The position numbers and the translations under genes were made by a program. Below are positions 23,745-34,253 of a stretch of 64,000 bases of DNA, in pieces. The stretch spans positions 3,621,041 through 3,685,040 of the forward strand of contig NC_054571.1 in assembly GCF_017654505.1 (NCBI RefSeq), written 5' to 3'. The DNA is from Polyodon spathula (lineage: Eukaryota > Chordata > Actinopteri > Acipenseriformes > Polyodontidae). The first letter of the stretch is position 1. Each line of letters begins with the position of its first letter. Below the pieces are notes generated by a model. That model did no database searches, was not told where the DNA came from, and saw only the letters and a list, made by a program, of their open reading frames with translations.

Positions 23745-24185
23745 ATAGGTCCCTGTGACAGAGAAAAAATGAATCTTGGTTACAAATCTCCCTCCCGACC
23801 TGTGAGGGCACAGTGTAAAGGGAACAGAGTGCCCCGGACTGGATGGTCTGACAATTCATTCCAGGGAAAGGTGGAAGTTGGCCATCTAGAAAGGGGGAAA
23901 GGGGGGTACACCAAGTCATCACCCTAGAAGGGAAGCGATGTGGCAACCACAGATTGGAGGAGAAACGGTTGCACTCGTTAACCAAGGGGGTGTGACTGAC
24001 GGTACAAAAGGGGATGTGGCTAAGTATTCTGTTCCTTTGTTATGGTTGCGAGCAAACCAAAAGGAGAACCAATAACGTACCATGAGTGTTTAGTGTTTTG
24101 TTTGTTTGTCATGTCTAATTATACTTGTTTGTTCTTCTTAGACAGCTAACATGATCCAGAGCTGTCGCTGAAGGCCAGCACCAAA
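23745..24185. mobile_element. Possible LTR-type segment (block B)
   Basis: Counterpart of 13722-14175. This copy lacks the GGGGGCGGAGCTATGG piece and has GGGGGAAAGGGGGGTAC instead. Confidence 0.35.
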
Positions 24186-24199
24186 CCTGGACAACACTT

Positions 24200-25370
24200 C
24201 ACCACTATGCCAGATTTCAAAGCAAGTGCGGGCAATTTTATTTGGGGCTTTTATGTTTTAAACAAATCACAGGGTTTTTTTTTTTCAAGGCAAAGGAGGC
24301 TGAATGACTGAGCAAGCTGCAAAAATGCATTTTGTCACAATAAAATAAATCAAAGTACTATATTAACCCATGTTTTCCTGGGTGTTTAAATCTGTGTTTC
24401 TGCTACAGTCACGAGTTCAAAGTTAAATTTAGCCTTTTTCCTTGTAAACTTGGTTGTTTTTCTGAAAGGAGACTCCACCTATAGCTCTCTCATCTTTGTT
24501 CCCTGTTATTTTCTTTTGAACTCCTCCTCTCCTGCCTCCACCTTGCCTTATCCAGGGGGAAGGTGGCCCCGTGTGCCAATTTTCTGATGCTGGTTTAGTT
24601 ATAAATTGTTTTCAAATTTTCCTAGTTCAGCCAGTATAGGGGGGCTATAGCGTTCCAAAGGACAAGGCCATAGGCCAAAGCACTTTATGTTATTGTACGG
24701 TCATAAATCTATTGGATCATTTAGTGGATGTCTCCTTTCTGAAATGCGTAGTACCGTTCTAAATCCTTTCAAACTATAACAATGAGCATTGCATTACTGT
24801 GCTGTATCCGTGTATTCTCCAGATTGAGGCTGTGAACATTTATTAACCATCAAAAACTCATCTTCAGAGTCACTGACATTTCAGATGTATGAACACCCTC
24901 CATTCCCAAGGTGTTCACAACTATGAGGTTCTACTCTATTTGCAGAATTAACTGTTACATTTAGACTTTTGCGGTTCCCAAAATATGAGTTATCATAACG
25001 GTACAGTTAGAGAAAATTAAAATGGGTAGATGCCACTTAAAAAAATGCTCCAAAAAATTTACAAAATAGCCTGTCCTCAAGTGAGTTAAACCAGACAGGC
25101 ATGGCAAACTTTGAAGCCCTGGTTAACTGCTTTAGGAACCAGAAGTAACATGAATACCAAACATGTGAAGCGCCCCCGTTGTGTCGCTAGCATGACGACC
25201 AACAGGAAAAGTTTTGTATTCTGGTAAAAACTACAAGAAAACAAAGTCGAGCCAACAAACATTTCAGCTGTTGCCTTTTCAATGGTTTACCTTATTTGGA
25301 AGTGTTTAGAAAGTCTTGAGATGCTGGGTGGAGTTTTGATTTATGAATATGCAGTTTGAAAGTTCCTCAT
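24200..25370. other. Conserved non-coding sequence upstream of the lectin promoter (block B)
   Basis: Near-identical to block C 62100-63275. Nothing coding or repetitive was recognised in it. Confidence 0.4.
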
Positions 25371-25379
25371 TGATTAGGA

Positions 25380-25387
25380 TATAAAAA
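25380..25387 (+). promoter_or_regulatory. TATA box of the lectin gene
   Basis: TATAAAAA in the context GGATATAAAAAGGC. A start of transcription is expected around 25405-25412. The first consensus splice donor downstream (CCCCAG/GTAAGAA, 25458/25459) is 70 bases away, giving a short first exon. Conserved without change in block C (63285-63292). Confidence 0.6.
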
Positions 25388-25407
25388 GGCTGGCTTGGAG
25401 GCAGCCA

Positions 25408-25458
25408 TGATCTGCTGTCGAGAATCACACTGAAAGAACGGTTGACGACCCACCCCAG
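25408..25458 (+). other. Predicted non-coding exon 1 of the lectin gene
   Basis: Between the TATA box and a strong donor (CAG/GTAAGAA). The next acceptor that fits is the pyrimidine tract and CAG at 26755, just before the signal-peptide exon. An ATG at 25407-25409 opens an eight-codon frame ending in TGA at 25431-25433; it will be an upstream open frame only if transcription starts before 25407. Inferred from signals, not from transcript data. Confidence 0.5.
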
Positions 25459-26755
25459 GTAAGAAATACTGGATTTAAATTTGTCTCTTAATAAATTTAG
25501 AGTGAACTGATATTGAAACATTGGGATATCTCCTATGGTTTTACCGCCAGTATTTTATAAAGAGATTGGTCTTCAAAGGGGAAATCGTAACAAGAACAGC
25601 AGATCAATACTGAAGCACCTTTACGAACGTCCTGCTCAAATTTCAAATTCAAATCTTCAAATTTCTTTGTTTACCCAGCTCCCTGGAGATATAGATCTCA
25701 AATTTCAAGGGGTTCCTGGCAAGATCCAATAGCAAAAATCAACAGCAAAAGAGACATGGATATTTACAGGATTTGCAACCTTGCTCAGATTTATAATAAA
25801 TATTTCATTTTAAACTCAGTGTTAGCTCTGAGTTTGGAACTGTTGACAGTTGCCTGGAGTTAACATCATCAGTCAATCAGCGCATGTTGCCAAGCAACTG
25901 TAAGCAGGGTGGAGCTCACCCAGGTGTTGAAGGCGGAACTTAAAAGATTTTGTTATAACAGGGAGTCGTTTGAATTGATAGAGAAAAGCGTCCATGTTTT
26001 GATTGCGTTCCTTTTGCAATTATTGTTGATGATTTCAAGTACATATTTTGACAAATGCATTTGTATAATCTGTCAAAGGCATTTGCATTTACATTTGTAA
26101 AGTCTCAGTTGTGCATTTCTATTTAGATTTCAATGTATTTGTATACATGCATTTGCATTGGTAAGACTTACAGGTATTGGCGCTTGCGTTTAAATGCAAC
26201 TCCACTGTGGTTCCAGTTGGAAACGATTCAGTTCCTTCAACATGCCTTCGTAACACATTCATTTTAGTCCATCTGCTTTTCGTTGAGACTCAAAAAAAGT
26301 ATTTTTGCAATGAAAGTGTTTTCTTCTTAACCTAGTTTAGTACCAGAGTTCATTTTTTTAATGAAAATCCATGTGTACTGTGTGGTTCTTTCCAAACTGC
26401 ACACGTGAGACCTGTGTAGGGAGAGGTGCAGGACAGGCGAGAGTTACAGCATTGTTATGGCAGCTACAATATCTTTAACCCTTTGCAGATGGTCCATTAC
26501 AATTCTGATCGAAAATATACAGTAGAGTGCAAATTCATTAGAAATATTCACAGTGGAAACTTCAGGGATGACACCCCAGTGAAACACCAGTGGAGATTAT
26601 TTTTATTTTTATTTGGTGCAGCGGGACAGTGGTGTGAAAATTGAACTTCTCTCAACATAACCATAACATTTAGGTTTGCTAAATATGTTCTGGAAGTACT
26701 GAAACCAAAAAGTCAAAAAGCTAACCTTGGATTTAATTCCCACTTTTCTCCCCAG
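25459..26755. other. Intron 1 of the lectin gene
   Basis: Bounded by GTAAGAAAT and CTTTTCTCCCCAG. It contains repeated TTGCATTTGCATT-type motifs near 26055-26160 and, at about 26519, a CAGTAGAGTGCAAATTC fragment resembling a Tc1-like end. No coding sequence recognised. Confidence 0.45.
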
Positions 26756-26772
26756 TCCTGCGTAGAAGCAAA

Positions 26773-26830
26773 ATGAAGGCGTTTTTTCTTCTTTGTCTGC
26801 TTTGCAGTTTGAGACTCATCTTGGCTTTTG
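26773..26830 (+). CDS. C-type lectin exon 2 (first coding exon, signal peptide)
   Basis: Encodes MKAFFLLCLLCSLRLILAF plus one base (phase 1), a secretory signal peptide. The ATG lies 17 bases inside the exon predicted from the acceptor at 26755 and has AAA before it. The next exon (29033) begins in the matching phase. Together the five coding exons give 504 bases: 167 residues and a stop, the usual size for single-domain fish C-type lectins. A soluble, secreted product acting outside the cell is expected. Confidence 0.88.
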
Positions 26831-26940
26831 GTAAGCAAAGAGTTACCAGACTTTCAGAGTGAAACAAATAGGACATTTATCTGTTATCTATAATTCATTA
26901 CTGCTGTACCAACTGTGAAGCAGTCAATTACAAAGTTACA

Positions 26941-26997
<57 letters not shown>

Positions 26998-29032
26998 TGT
27001 ACTACTTCTTGATACCATGTAAAACGCTTTGAGATACTGGCGTGTGGAAGGCACTATATAAACACAATAAAATAAAAACCGAAATGGTTAACCCAAGACC
27101 CTACTTCAGATAGAAAGAGTAGGACGACAGTTAAAATGAACAAATGGAAAGTATGACTCACTTTTTTAATACAAAGAGTTAAAAATAAGGGTCCGGTAAT
27201 TTCAGGGTGGTCTAGTCTTTCACCGAACACGTGAATTGCGCCCCAAGTTTCCACTCGGCGTGAAAATAGGACGTGGCACCTCAGCAGAACACGTCTTTTG
27301 AATTGATGGCAGCGCAAAGTTAAAACGTTTAGCAAACGTCGAATAAAAGTGAATAATAACTACAGAAAAAGTTCTAAACTGGAAGATTTGACCACATTCA
27401 GCCAATGCTATGGATCATGTGTCGTTTTTAAAAGCCATCTACAATATGTTTACTGTCAATTGCTTTTAGATTACGCACCATAAAAGGTCTATAATGTTTT
27501 TAAATCTTTTTTTTTTTTTTTTTTTTTACTGTCTCTGCTGTTTGAAATTGGAGATTTGCCAGCTCTTTCAGAAAGTGGAGTGCTTTCAAACGGGGGTACA
27601 CTACACCTTTACTGGGGGGGGGGGGCATCGGGGCTGAAGCCAGCCCTTCATCTGATAACACCGAGGTATTTATTTTTAAGGTCATCATACCGCAGAAATG
27701 CTTTACCGTCCCGTCCCTACTCCCAATGACAGAAGATTTCATTTATTTGCATCACGGCAGAACCTGTCCAGATATTTTTTGGCCATTTACTCCGACAAAA
27801 TGGTCCAAATGAATATCAATGGATAATTATTGGGGGGGGGGGCTCACACCACCCCACTTTCACCACTGCTTTTAACATCGTTTAATAGTGAAACCACAGT
27901 AGCGCGCAAATAGACATTAACAAAAAGGATATTGTAAAATTCTCAAGTACAAGCAGCGTACAGATGTGATACATAGCTGTTGGAACTTTATAATTCATTA
28001 AGAATGTTCACTTTTATAAAACAAACGTGCCCTTGAACTTGTACCAGTAAGTAACTTCTTGTATTGAACACTGCTGGTGTTACCTTTTTAAGCATTCTGT
28101 TTCCCTAGGAGCGGTCTGTTGCATCTGCTATTAAGAGACTCACACCGGCGTTTTGGAGATGTATTAACTGGGTGTATTAACTCAGTTATTAGTGAGTTTG
28201 GCACGTCATTGGGTGAATGACGTTTCCAGCAATAAACCCAGTATACTTTATTCAAGAGGCCGGCTTGCATTTATCCAATAGCATCATGAATGAGAGAACA
28301 CGGGGCTTTGACCTCATCGTTCTTTTTCTTCAGATAAATTATACATTGTGCTTAATGCAGGTATTTTTAAAAGCGCGGCGATGGTTTATAACAAACTCCA
28401 AAATGAGTTTCCACTGTGTCTCATTTTATGCTAATAACGTGTCTTGGTGGGGCTAAAAGTGGAAGAAATAATGGCAAGTAATATTTGGGGGGGGACGGGG
28501 GGCAAGCCAAGATCTGTGGGGGTCAACTGCCCCAGCCAGGTAACAGAAGACGCCGATGATGTGCCTGAACCCTCAGACCAGCCAAATTAACACAATCCTG
28601 AGAGTGTAAAACTACAGCCTCATAACCCGATCCTTTCTGCCAGAGCCCTAAAATAAGGAGGTAGACTTGCGTTTAACAATGCGTTTAACACAATACAAAC
28701 AAACAATGCGTTTAACACAATACAAACAAACAATGCGTTTAACATAATACAAACAAACAATGCGTTTAACACAATACAAACAATGCGTTTAACATAATAT
28801 AAACAATGCGTTTAACACAATACAAACAAACAATGCGTTTAACACAATACAAACAATGCGTTTAACACAATACAAACAATGCGTTTAACACAATATAAAC
28901 AATGTGTTTACATAATACAAACATTGTGTTTAACATAATATAAACAATGCGTTTAACACAATACAAACAATGCGTTTAACCCAATACAAACAATGCGTTT
29001 AACATAATATAAACAATGTGTTTCTCTTTTAG
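26831..29032. other. Lectin intron after the signal exon
   Basis: Holds an (ATT)n tract (26940-26998), an L2/SINE-type tail (27000-27080), G runs at about 27615 and 27830, and at about 28670-29025 a tandem array of a roughly 23-bp unit (AATGCGTTTAACACAATAC type, with AAACAAAC variants) about 15 copies long that ends just before the exon acceptor. Confidence 0.6.
28670..29025. repeat. About 23-bp tandem repeat before lectin exon
   Basis: Repeats of AATGCGTTTAACACAATAC followed by AAAC or AAACAAAC. It ends 8 bases before the acceptor AG at 29031-29032 and supplies part of the pyrimidine tract region (TTTCTCTTTTAG). A corrupted version is in block A at about 18725-18925. Confidence 0.9.
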
Positions 29033-29157
29033 TCCCTGGACCTCTCCCAGCAGAGGAAAATGAGCCGTGTGACATCGAAGCATTGAGCAACTGCACCAAA
29101 ATCGGATCCTGGTGTTACCAGTACTTCCCAGGGCCCCTGTCTTTTTATTCTGCCAAT
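29033..29157 (+). CDS. C-type lectin, second coding exon
   Basis: Preceded by TTTCTCTTTTAG and followed by GTAAGAATC. Encodes the linker ([12 protein letters not shown]) and the start of the C-type lectin domain: CDIEALSNC, then [18 protein letters not shown]. The WCYQYF segment is the first beta-strand signature of the fold, and the extra cysteines ahead of it mark a long-form domain. An NCT site near residue 40 is a possible N-glycosylation sequon. Ends in phase 0. Confidence 0.9.
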
Positions 29158-29402
29158 GTAAGAATCTTGATTCTGTCTGTCAGTCTGACTGCCTGTCTGT
29201 CTGTCTGTGTGTGTGTATGTGCGTGTGTGTCAGTGTGTGTCAGTGTGTGTGTCTGTGTGTGTGTGTGTGTGTCAGTGTGTGTCAGTGTGTGTCAGTGTGT
29301 GTGTGTCTGTGTGTGTGTGTGTCTGTGTGTGTCTGTGTGTGTCAGTGTGTGTCTGTGTCAGTGTGTGTCTGTGTGTGTGTGTCAGTGTGTGTCAGTGTGT
29401 GT

Positions 29403-29467
<65 letters not shown>

Positions 29468-29720
29468 AGTGTGTGTGTGTGTGTGTGTCAGTGTGTGTGT
29501 GTGTGTGTCAGTGTGTGTCTGTGTGTGTCAGTGTGTGTGTGTGTCAGTGTGTGTGTCAGTGTGTGTGTGTGTGTGTGTCTGTGTGTGTGTGTGTGTGTCA
29601 GTGTGTGTCTGTGTGTGTCAGTGTGTGTGTGTGTGTGTTGTGTTGTCCCCCAATATGTGTTATTATTTGTGTGTGTCAGTGTGTGTCAGTGTATGTGTGT
29701 GTTGTCATTATTATTATTAT
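29158..29720. repeat. Imperfect (TG)n/(TGTC)n array in lectin intron
   Basis: Starts about 20 bases after the donor with CTGTCTGTCAGTCTGACTG and continues as about 480 bp of GTGTGTGT interrupted by CAGTGTGTGTCTG. Long VCVCVS open frames here are read-through artefacts. The first assembly gap follows the block A version of this array, so it probably broke the assembly. Confidence 0.95.
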
Positions 29721-30711
29721 ATCCGTTAACCCCATCTCTCTGAATAGTGATGTAACGTAGAGCCAGCGATTTCATGTAAATTACAAAATTGAGAACTGCA
29801 TGCTGTGCTTATTTTTCTCCTTAGCGGTCCATTTTATTCAGCGCTGTTTATTTTACACTCTCTCTCTCTCTCTCAAATAGCCATTTTGTAAATTCAAAGT
29901 AGAACAAGTGTAAAAGGGTCCATTTATTCAGCCCTTGTAATTTTTTAAAGTTACGCTTCTCCTTAGTATTTAATCGTGTTCTGCTCCAGTCGTTCTGAAT
30001 GGTTCTGTTGCTCCCCCAATATCAAGTTCTTATTTGAAATCTGCCTTTACCCAGCTTTGAGCTGCTTTCAGCTTGTCTGGACAATCCTATGAGCCCTGAA
30101 CTCTCAATCGGGGTTCTCTCCTCATCTCTCTCTCTCTCTCTCTCTCTCCTCTCTCTAAAGTCTCTCGTCTCTTGAAACATTCGAACAAACTCTGAATTTA
30201 AAACCGACTCTCTCTCTACTTCCCTCTCTATTGAGGAGGGAACTCTCTCTCTCTCTCTCTCTCTCTCTTATCTCTGAAATCTCTTTCTCTCTCTACTCTG
30301 TCTAACACAGGTGGAGAACTCTTAACTCTCTCTGTGTGATTTTGAATTATTGAACTTGGTGTGTGATTTCTAGAATATTTTTTTCACTTGGAAGTTGTGG
30401 GGTAAGATGTGTATATAAATGAAAAAAAAACAAAAAAAACAATTTTAATGCATTTTAATTCCAGGCTATAAGGCAACAAAAGGTGAACATTTTGAAAGGG
30501 GGTGTAGACTTTCTATAGGCACTATAGAAATATATATATATTTCTAGAATATTTTTTTCACTTGGAAGTTGTGGGGTAAGATTGTGTAGATAAATGAAAA
30601 AAAAACACTGTTCCCAAAACCTCTTGATGGTATTATTCCCTGGTAATACACACTCTGAGCCAGCAATTACTCTATTTACGTTATACGTTTCTGAAAATAT
30701 AATATATGTGT

Positions 30712-30922
30712 GGTTAAAGTCAAGGGCTTATAATCCTACCTCAGCCATTGACTCATGGTGTGACCCTGAGCAAATCACTTTACCTCCTTGTGCTCTGTCC
30801 TTCAGATGACACATAAAACCCAGGTCCTATTGCAAGTGACTCTGCAGCAGCAGCTGTGATGCGCAGTTCAACCCCTGGACCCCCTGAGTTGCTTTGGATA
30901 AGATTGTCTGCTAAATCAGCAA

Positions 30923-30968
<46 letters not shown>
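30712..30968 (+). mobile_element. SINE with (AAT)n tail
   Basis: Contains the conserved fish SINE body (GAGCAAATCACTTTACCTCC, TGCTCTGTCCTTCAGATG, GCAAGTGACTCTGCAGCAGC) and the 3-prime module TTGCTTTGGATAAGATTG then CTGCTAAAT, followed by (AAT)n. The head is weakly tRNA-like. Confidence 0.7.
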
Positions 30969-30971
<3 letters not shown>

Positions 30972-30974
30972 TAT

Positions 30975-31400
30975 AGAGTAGTGTACACATTTATTACAGC
31001 ATGTCATTGCTTCTGTAGTTTTGATTTGTTGAGCATGTGAAATCAAACCGCTGGAACTGAAAGCCCTGGGAAATTGTCAGAATAGACAAATCATTGATTG
31101 TCTAATTATACTGATGACTTTAATAAGCCACACATGCAATTCATGTCAAATAGGAAGAGAAAAGGAACACAGAGCCACAAGTGATAAAATGCAGGAGACT
31201 TTTTAGAAGTTGTTTAAGATGCCTAATTAAAGCAAAAAGTGGTCTAACATGGCTTGAGTCTTCGTTACACCAGAGGTTTTGAGAAAGTGCATAGATACAA
31301 TGCCAAAAAGATGAACAAGCTGTTATTGATGCTAAGAGTGGTCATATTAAATATTCGCAATCAAGACTCTTTCAAATCGAGCTGTGTTCTCATTTGTGAG
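30975..31400 (-). mobile_element. Tc1/mariner-like relic
   Basis: Reverse-complement counterpart of 1585-1900 (ATGCCTAATTAAAGC, ACCAGAGGTTTTGAGAAAG, GATGCTAAGAGTGGTCAT in order). Starts with GAGTAGTGTACACATTTATT, a degraded terminal sequence. It lies in the intron just before the third coding exon of the lectin. Confidence 0.55.
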
Positions 31401-31474
31401 TTAGTTTCATGTAATATGAATGTGCAAAACTGTTTTGGGAAGCTCAGGTCCTCTGTCTTTTCTTCTATCTCTAG

Positions 31475-31615
31475 GAGTTTTGCAGAAATCGAGGGTGTGG
31501 AGGACGCCTGGCTTCAATCCACAGTTATAAGGAGAACAAATTGGTCTTTAAGCTTGTGCGTAAAGGGAGCCCCTCGTTGCAGAGAGCCTGGATTGGGGGG
31601 CTCAGGTTTCCCAAG
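31475..31615 (+). CDS. C-type lectin, third coding exon
   Basis: Acceptor CTATCTCTAG, donor CCCAAG/GTAAAA; 141 bases, phase 0 to phase 0. Encodes EFCRNRGCGGRLASIHSYKE, the classic ..C...GG.LAS.HS..E.. block of C-type lectin domains, then NKLVFKLVRK and RAWIGGLRFPK, the WIGL-type hydrophobic core motif (here WIGG). An additional Cys in CRNRGCGG is unusual next to the canonical one. The longer open frame covering this stretch is a different, non-coding frame. Confidence 0.9.
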
Positions 31616-31689
31616 GTAAAATGCCCTAACAAGGGGGGTCATGGAGACCCAAACTAGACTAGCTCCTGCCCCTTCTAAAAAAACAACAA

Positions 31690-31880
31690 AATACAAATCC
31701 CAAGACTGACTTCAACAGCAGTCAAAACTGATAGGACAATGGACAATAGCAGTCAAAACTGTGATAGGAAAATGGACAGTAACAAAATTGTGATAGGACA
31801 AAAATAACTGTGAATAGCATCAAAATGGACAATAGCAGTCAAAACTGTGATAGGACAACGGGCCACTAAAACTAACACCC
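31690..31880. repeat. Short tandem repeat in lectin intron
   Basis: Degenerate units of GGACAATAGCAGTCAAAACTG and GTGATAGGA repeated about five times. Confidence 0.7.
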
Positions 31881-31893
31881 AGTTAGCAGATTT

Positions 31894-31942
31894 CTGGGAT
31901 GGAAATAAGACTCCTGTTGCACAGCAGTTTCACCCATTCCAG
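31894..31942. mobile_element. Fragment of GGGATGGAAATAAGACTCC MITE
   Basis: Left end of the MITE seen complete at 36897-37196 (GGGATGGAAATAAGACTCC then CAGCAGTTTCACCC). It runs straight into the 33-bp minisatellite. Confidence 0.7.
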
Positions 31943-31954
31943 ACATAGATTTCT

Positions 31955-33592
31955 GGTAACTGCAGTTAGACTGGACGGGATTACACTGTAACTGCAGTTA
32001 GACTGGATCAGGATTACACTGTAACTGCAGTTAGACTGGATCAGGATTACACTGTAACTGCAGTTAGACTGGATCAGGATTACACTGTAACTGCAGTTAG
32101 ACTGGATCAGGATTACACTGTAACTGCAGTTAGACTGGATCAGGATTACAATGTAACTGCAGTTAGACTGGATCAGGATTACAACTGCAGTTAGACTGGA
32201 TCTGGATCAGGATTACACTGTAACTGCAGTTAGACTGGATCAGGATTACACTGTAACTGCAGTTAGACTGGACTGGGATTACACTGTAACTGCAGTTAGA
32301 CTGGATCAGGATTACACTGTAACTGCAGTTAGACTGGATCAGGATTACACTGTAACTGCAGTTAGACTGGATCAGGATTACACTGTAACTGCAGTTAGAC
32401 TGGATCAGGATTACATTGTAACTGCAGTTAGACTGGATCAGGATTACACTGCAGTTAGACTGGATCAGGATTACATTGTAACTGCAGTTAGACTGGATCA
32501 GGATTACACTGTAACTGCAGTTAGACTGGATCAGGATTACATTGTAACTGCAGTTAGACTGGATCAGGATTACATTGTAACTGCAGAGACTGGATCAGGA
32601 TTACACTGTAACTGCAGTTAGACTGGATCAGGATTACACTGTAACTGCAGTTAGACTGGATCAGGATTACACTGTAACTGCAGTTAGACTGGATCAGGAT
32701 TACACTGTAACTGCAGTTAGACTGGATCAGGATTACACTGTAACTGCAGTTAGACTGGATCAGGATTACACTGTAACTGCAGTTAGACTGGATCAGGATT
32801 ACACTGTAACTGCAGTTAGACTGGATCAGGATTACACTGTAACTGCAGTTAGACTGGATCAGGATTACACTGTAACTGCAGTTAGACTGGATCAGGATTA
32901 CACTGTAACTGCAGTTAGACTGGATCAGGATTACACTGTAACTGCAGTTAGACTGGACCAGGATTACATTGTAACTGCAGTTAGACTGGATCAGGATTAC
33001 ACTGTAACTGCAGTTAGACTGGATCAGGATTACACTGTAACTGCAGTTAGACTGGATCAGGATTACACTGTAACTGCAGTTAGACTGGATCAGGATTACA
33101 CTGTAACTGCAGTTAGACTGGATCAGGATTACACTGTAACTGCAGTTAGACTGGATCAGGATTACACTGTAACTGCAGTTAGACTGGATCAGGATTACAC
33201 TGTAACTGCAGTTAGACTGGACTGGGATTACACTGTAACTGCAGTTAGACTGGATCAGGATTACACTGTAACTGCAGTTAGACTGGATCAGGATTAGACA
33301 CTGTAACTGCAGTTAGACTGGATCAGGATTACACTGTAACTGCAGTTAGACTGGACTGAGATTACACTGTAACTGCAGTTAGACTGGATCAGGATTACAC
33401 TGTAACTGCAGTTAGACTGGACGGGATTACACTGTAACTGCAGTTAGACTGGACTGACACTGTAACTGCAGTTAGACTGGATCAGGATTACACTGTAACT
33501 GCAGTTAGACTGGACTGGGATTACACTGTAACTGCAGTTAGACTGGACTGGGATTACACTGTAACTGCAGTTAGACTGGACTGGGATTACAT
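31955..33592. repeat. 33-bp minisatellite, about 49 copies
   Basis: Period 33 exactly over most of its length, centred on GTAACTGCAGTTAGACTGG and GATCAGGATTACACT. A variant with GGACTGGGATTACACT instead of GGATCAGG is found at both ends of the array, mainly in the last seven or so units. A few units are shortened by 10-15 bases. No spacers of unique sequence occur between units, so it is not CRISPR-like. Lies in the lectin intron before the fourth coding exon. Two degraded units reappear at about 39455-39540. Confidence 0.97.
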
Positions 33593-33706
33593 TGCCTCCA
33601 CCTCTAGGTCCCAATTTGAAAAGTTTTTAAGAGAAATATGATCTAGCACACTCATGTTTTTCATTTTCATTTTTCAGCTTTAGGTTAAAGGAAGCTCCCT
33701 GTCTCT

Positions 33707-33829
33707 ATGCCTATCAGGGATAGAAGTAAGACTCTCATTACATAGCAGTTTGATCCCTTCCTGGTTTTACCTGTACACACTGGGGTTAACCAAGCTCATA
33801 ATAAAACCTGGAATGGGAGTCTTTAGCCC
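33707..33829. mobile_element. MITE copy interrupted by a solo LTR
   Basis: CAGGGATAGAAGTAAGACTC followed by GATCCCTTCCTGGTTTTA and its inverse TAAAACCTGGAATGGGA. The LTR at 33830 inserted just beyond it. Confidence 0.65.
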
Positions 33830-34248
33830 TGTGGCAGGCTGGTGAGTGGATAAAGGCCCAGAGACAGTCTGTAGTTCAAAAAAATAACTATTTTATTATA
33901 AATAAACACAAAAATGAAAGGGCACAATGGCCAAAATAAAGGGATTTAAACACAAATAAAGCAAGACAAAAAGCAAAAATAACAATTTCCAGGCTGGGCA
34001 TTGCCTTCACTGGATTCAAACTTTTTTTCAAACATACAAACAAACCACCAACCTTGCTTCCTCAGCTCCCTCTCCCAAATGAGAAGCAGAGGCCTCCTTT
34101 TATGTCAGGTAGCTGGTCGCTGATTGATCGTTAATTAACCTAATCAACTAATCAACCCCAGCCACCTGAACATAATAAACCCAGGCAGGTAGGGGAAATT
34201 AACCCCATCCCTGCCAATTTAAAAAGGGCAGAGCTTTGCTCTGCCACA
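33830..34248 (-). mobile_element. Solo LTR with AGCCC target duplication
   Basis: Starts TGTGGCAGGCTG and ends GCTCTGCCACA, so the termini are TG..CA within a short inverted repeat. AGCCC precedes it (33825-33829) and AGCCC follows it (34249-34253), a perfect 5-bp target-site duplication as made by Gypsy-type and retroviral-type integrases. 419 bp long. No internal genes, so it is the product of recombination between two LTRs. Strand inferred from AATAAA-type signals on the minus side and is weak. Confidence 0.88.
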
Positions 34249-34253
34249 AGCCC

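Larger units (their letters stand above)
19772..29270. repeat. Block B, copy of blocks A and C
   Basis: Matches block A 9771-19271 over its whole length and block C (58125-64000) from about 20205 to 26110. It is the cleanest copy and continues without a break into the complete lectin gene. Single-base and indel differences group B with C in some stretches (20300, 22990, 25130-26100) and A with C in others (21600-21760, 23190-23400). Confidence 0.9.
29721..31474. other. Lectin intron with CT tracts and SINE
   Basis: CT-rich tracts lie at 29860-29875, 30125-30165 and 30240-30270, together with a 60-bp direct repeat (TTTCTAGAATATTTTTTTCAC at about 30367 and 30540). The SINE and Tc1 relic inside it are listed separately. 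Confidence 0.6.

Noticed and set aside
29083..29760. Frames of 178-225 codons encoding VCVCVSVC runs
   Set aside because: Read-through of lectin exon 2 or of the TG repeat alone; the exon ends at a consensus donor at 29157.
31254..31619. Plus frame of 121 codons covering the third lectin exon
   Set aside because: The coding frame of the exon is a different one, giving the GG.LASIHS lectin block between proper splice sites.
31955..33592. CRISPR-like array of 33-bp repeats
   Set aside because: Units are joined head to tail without unique spacers, and the setting is a vertebrate intron; it is a minisatellite.
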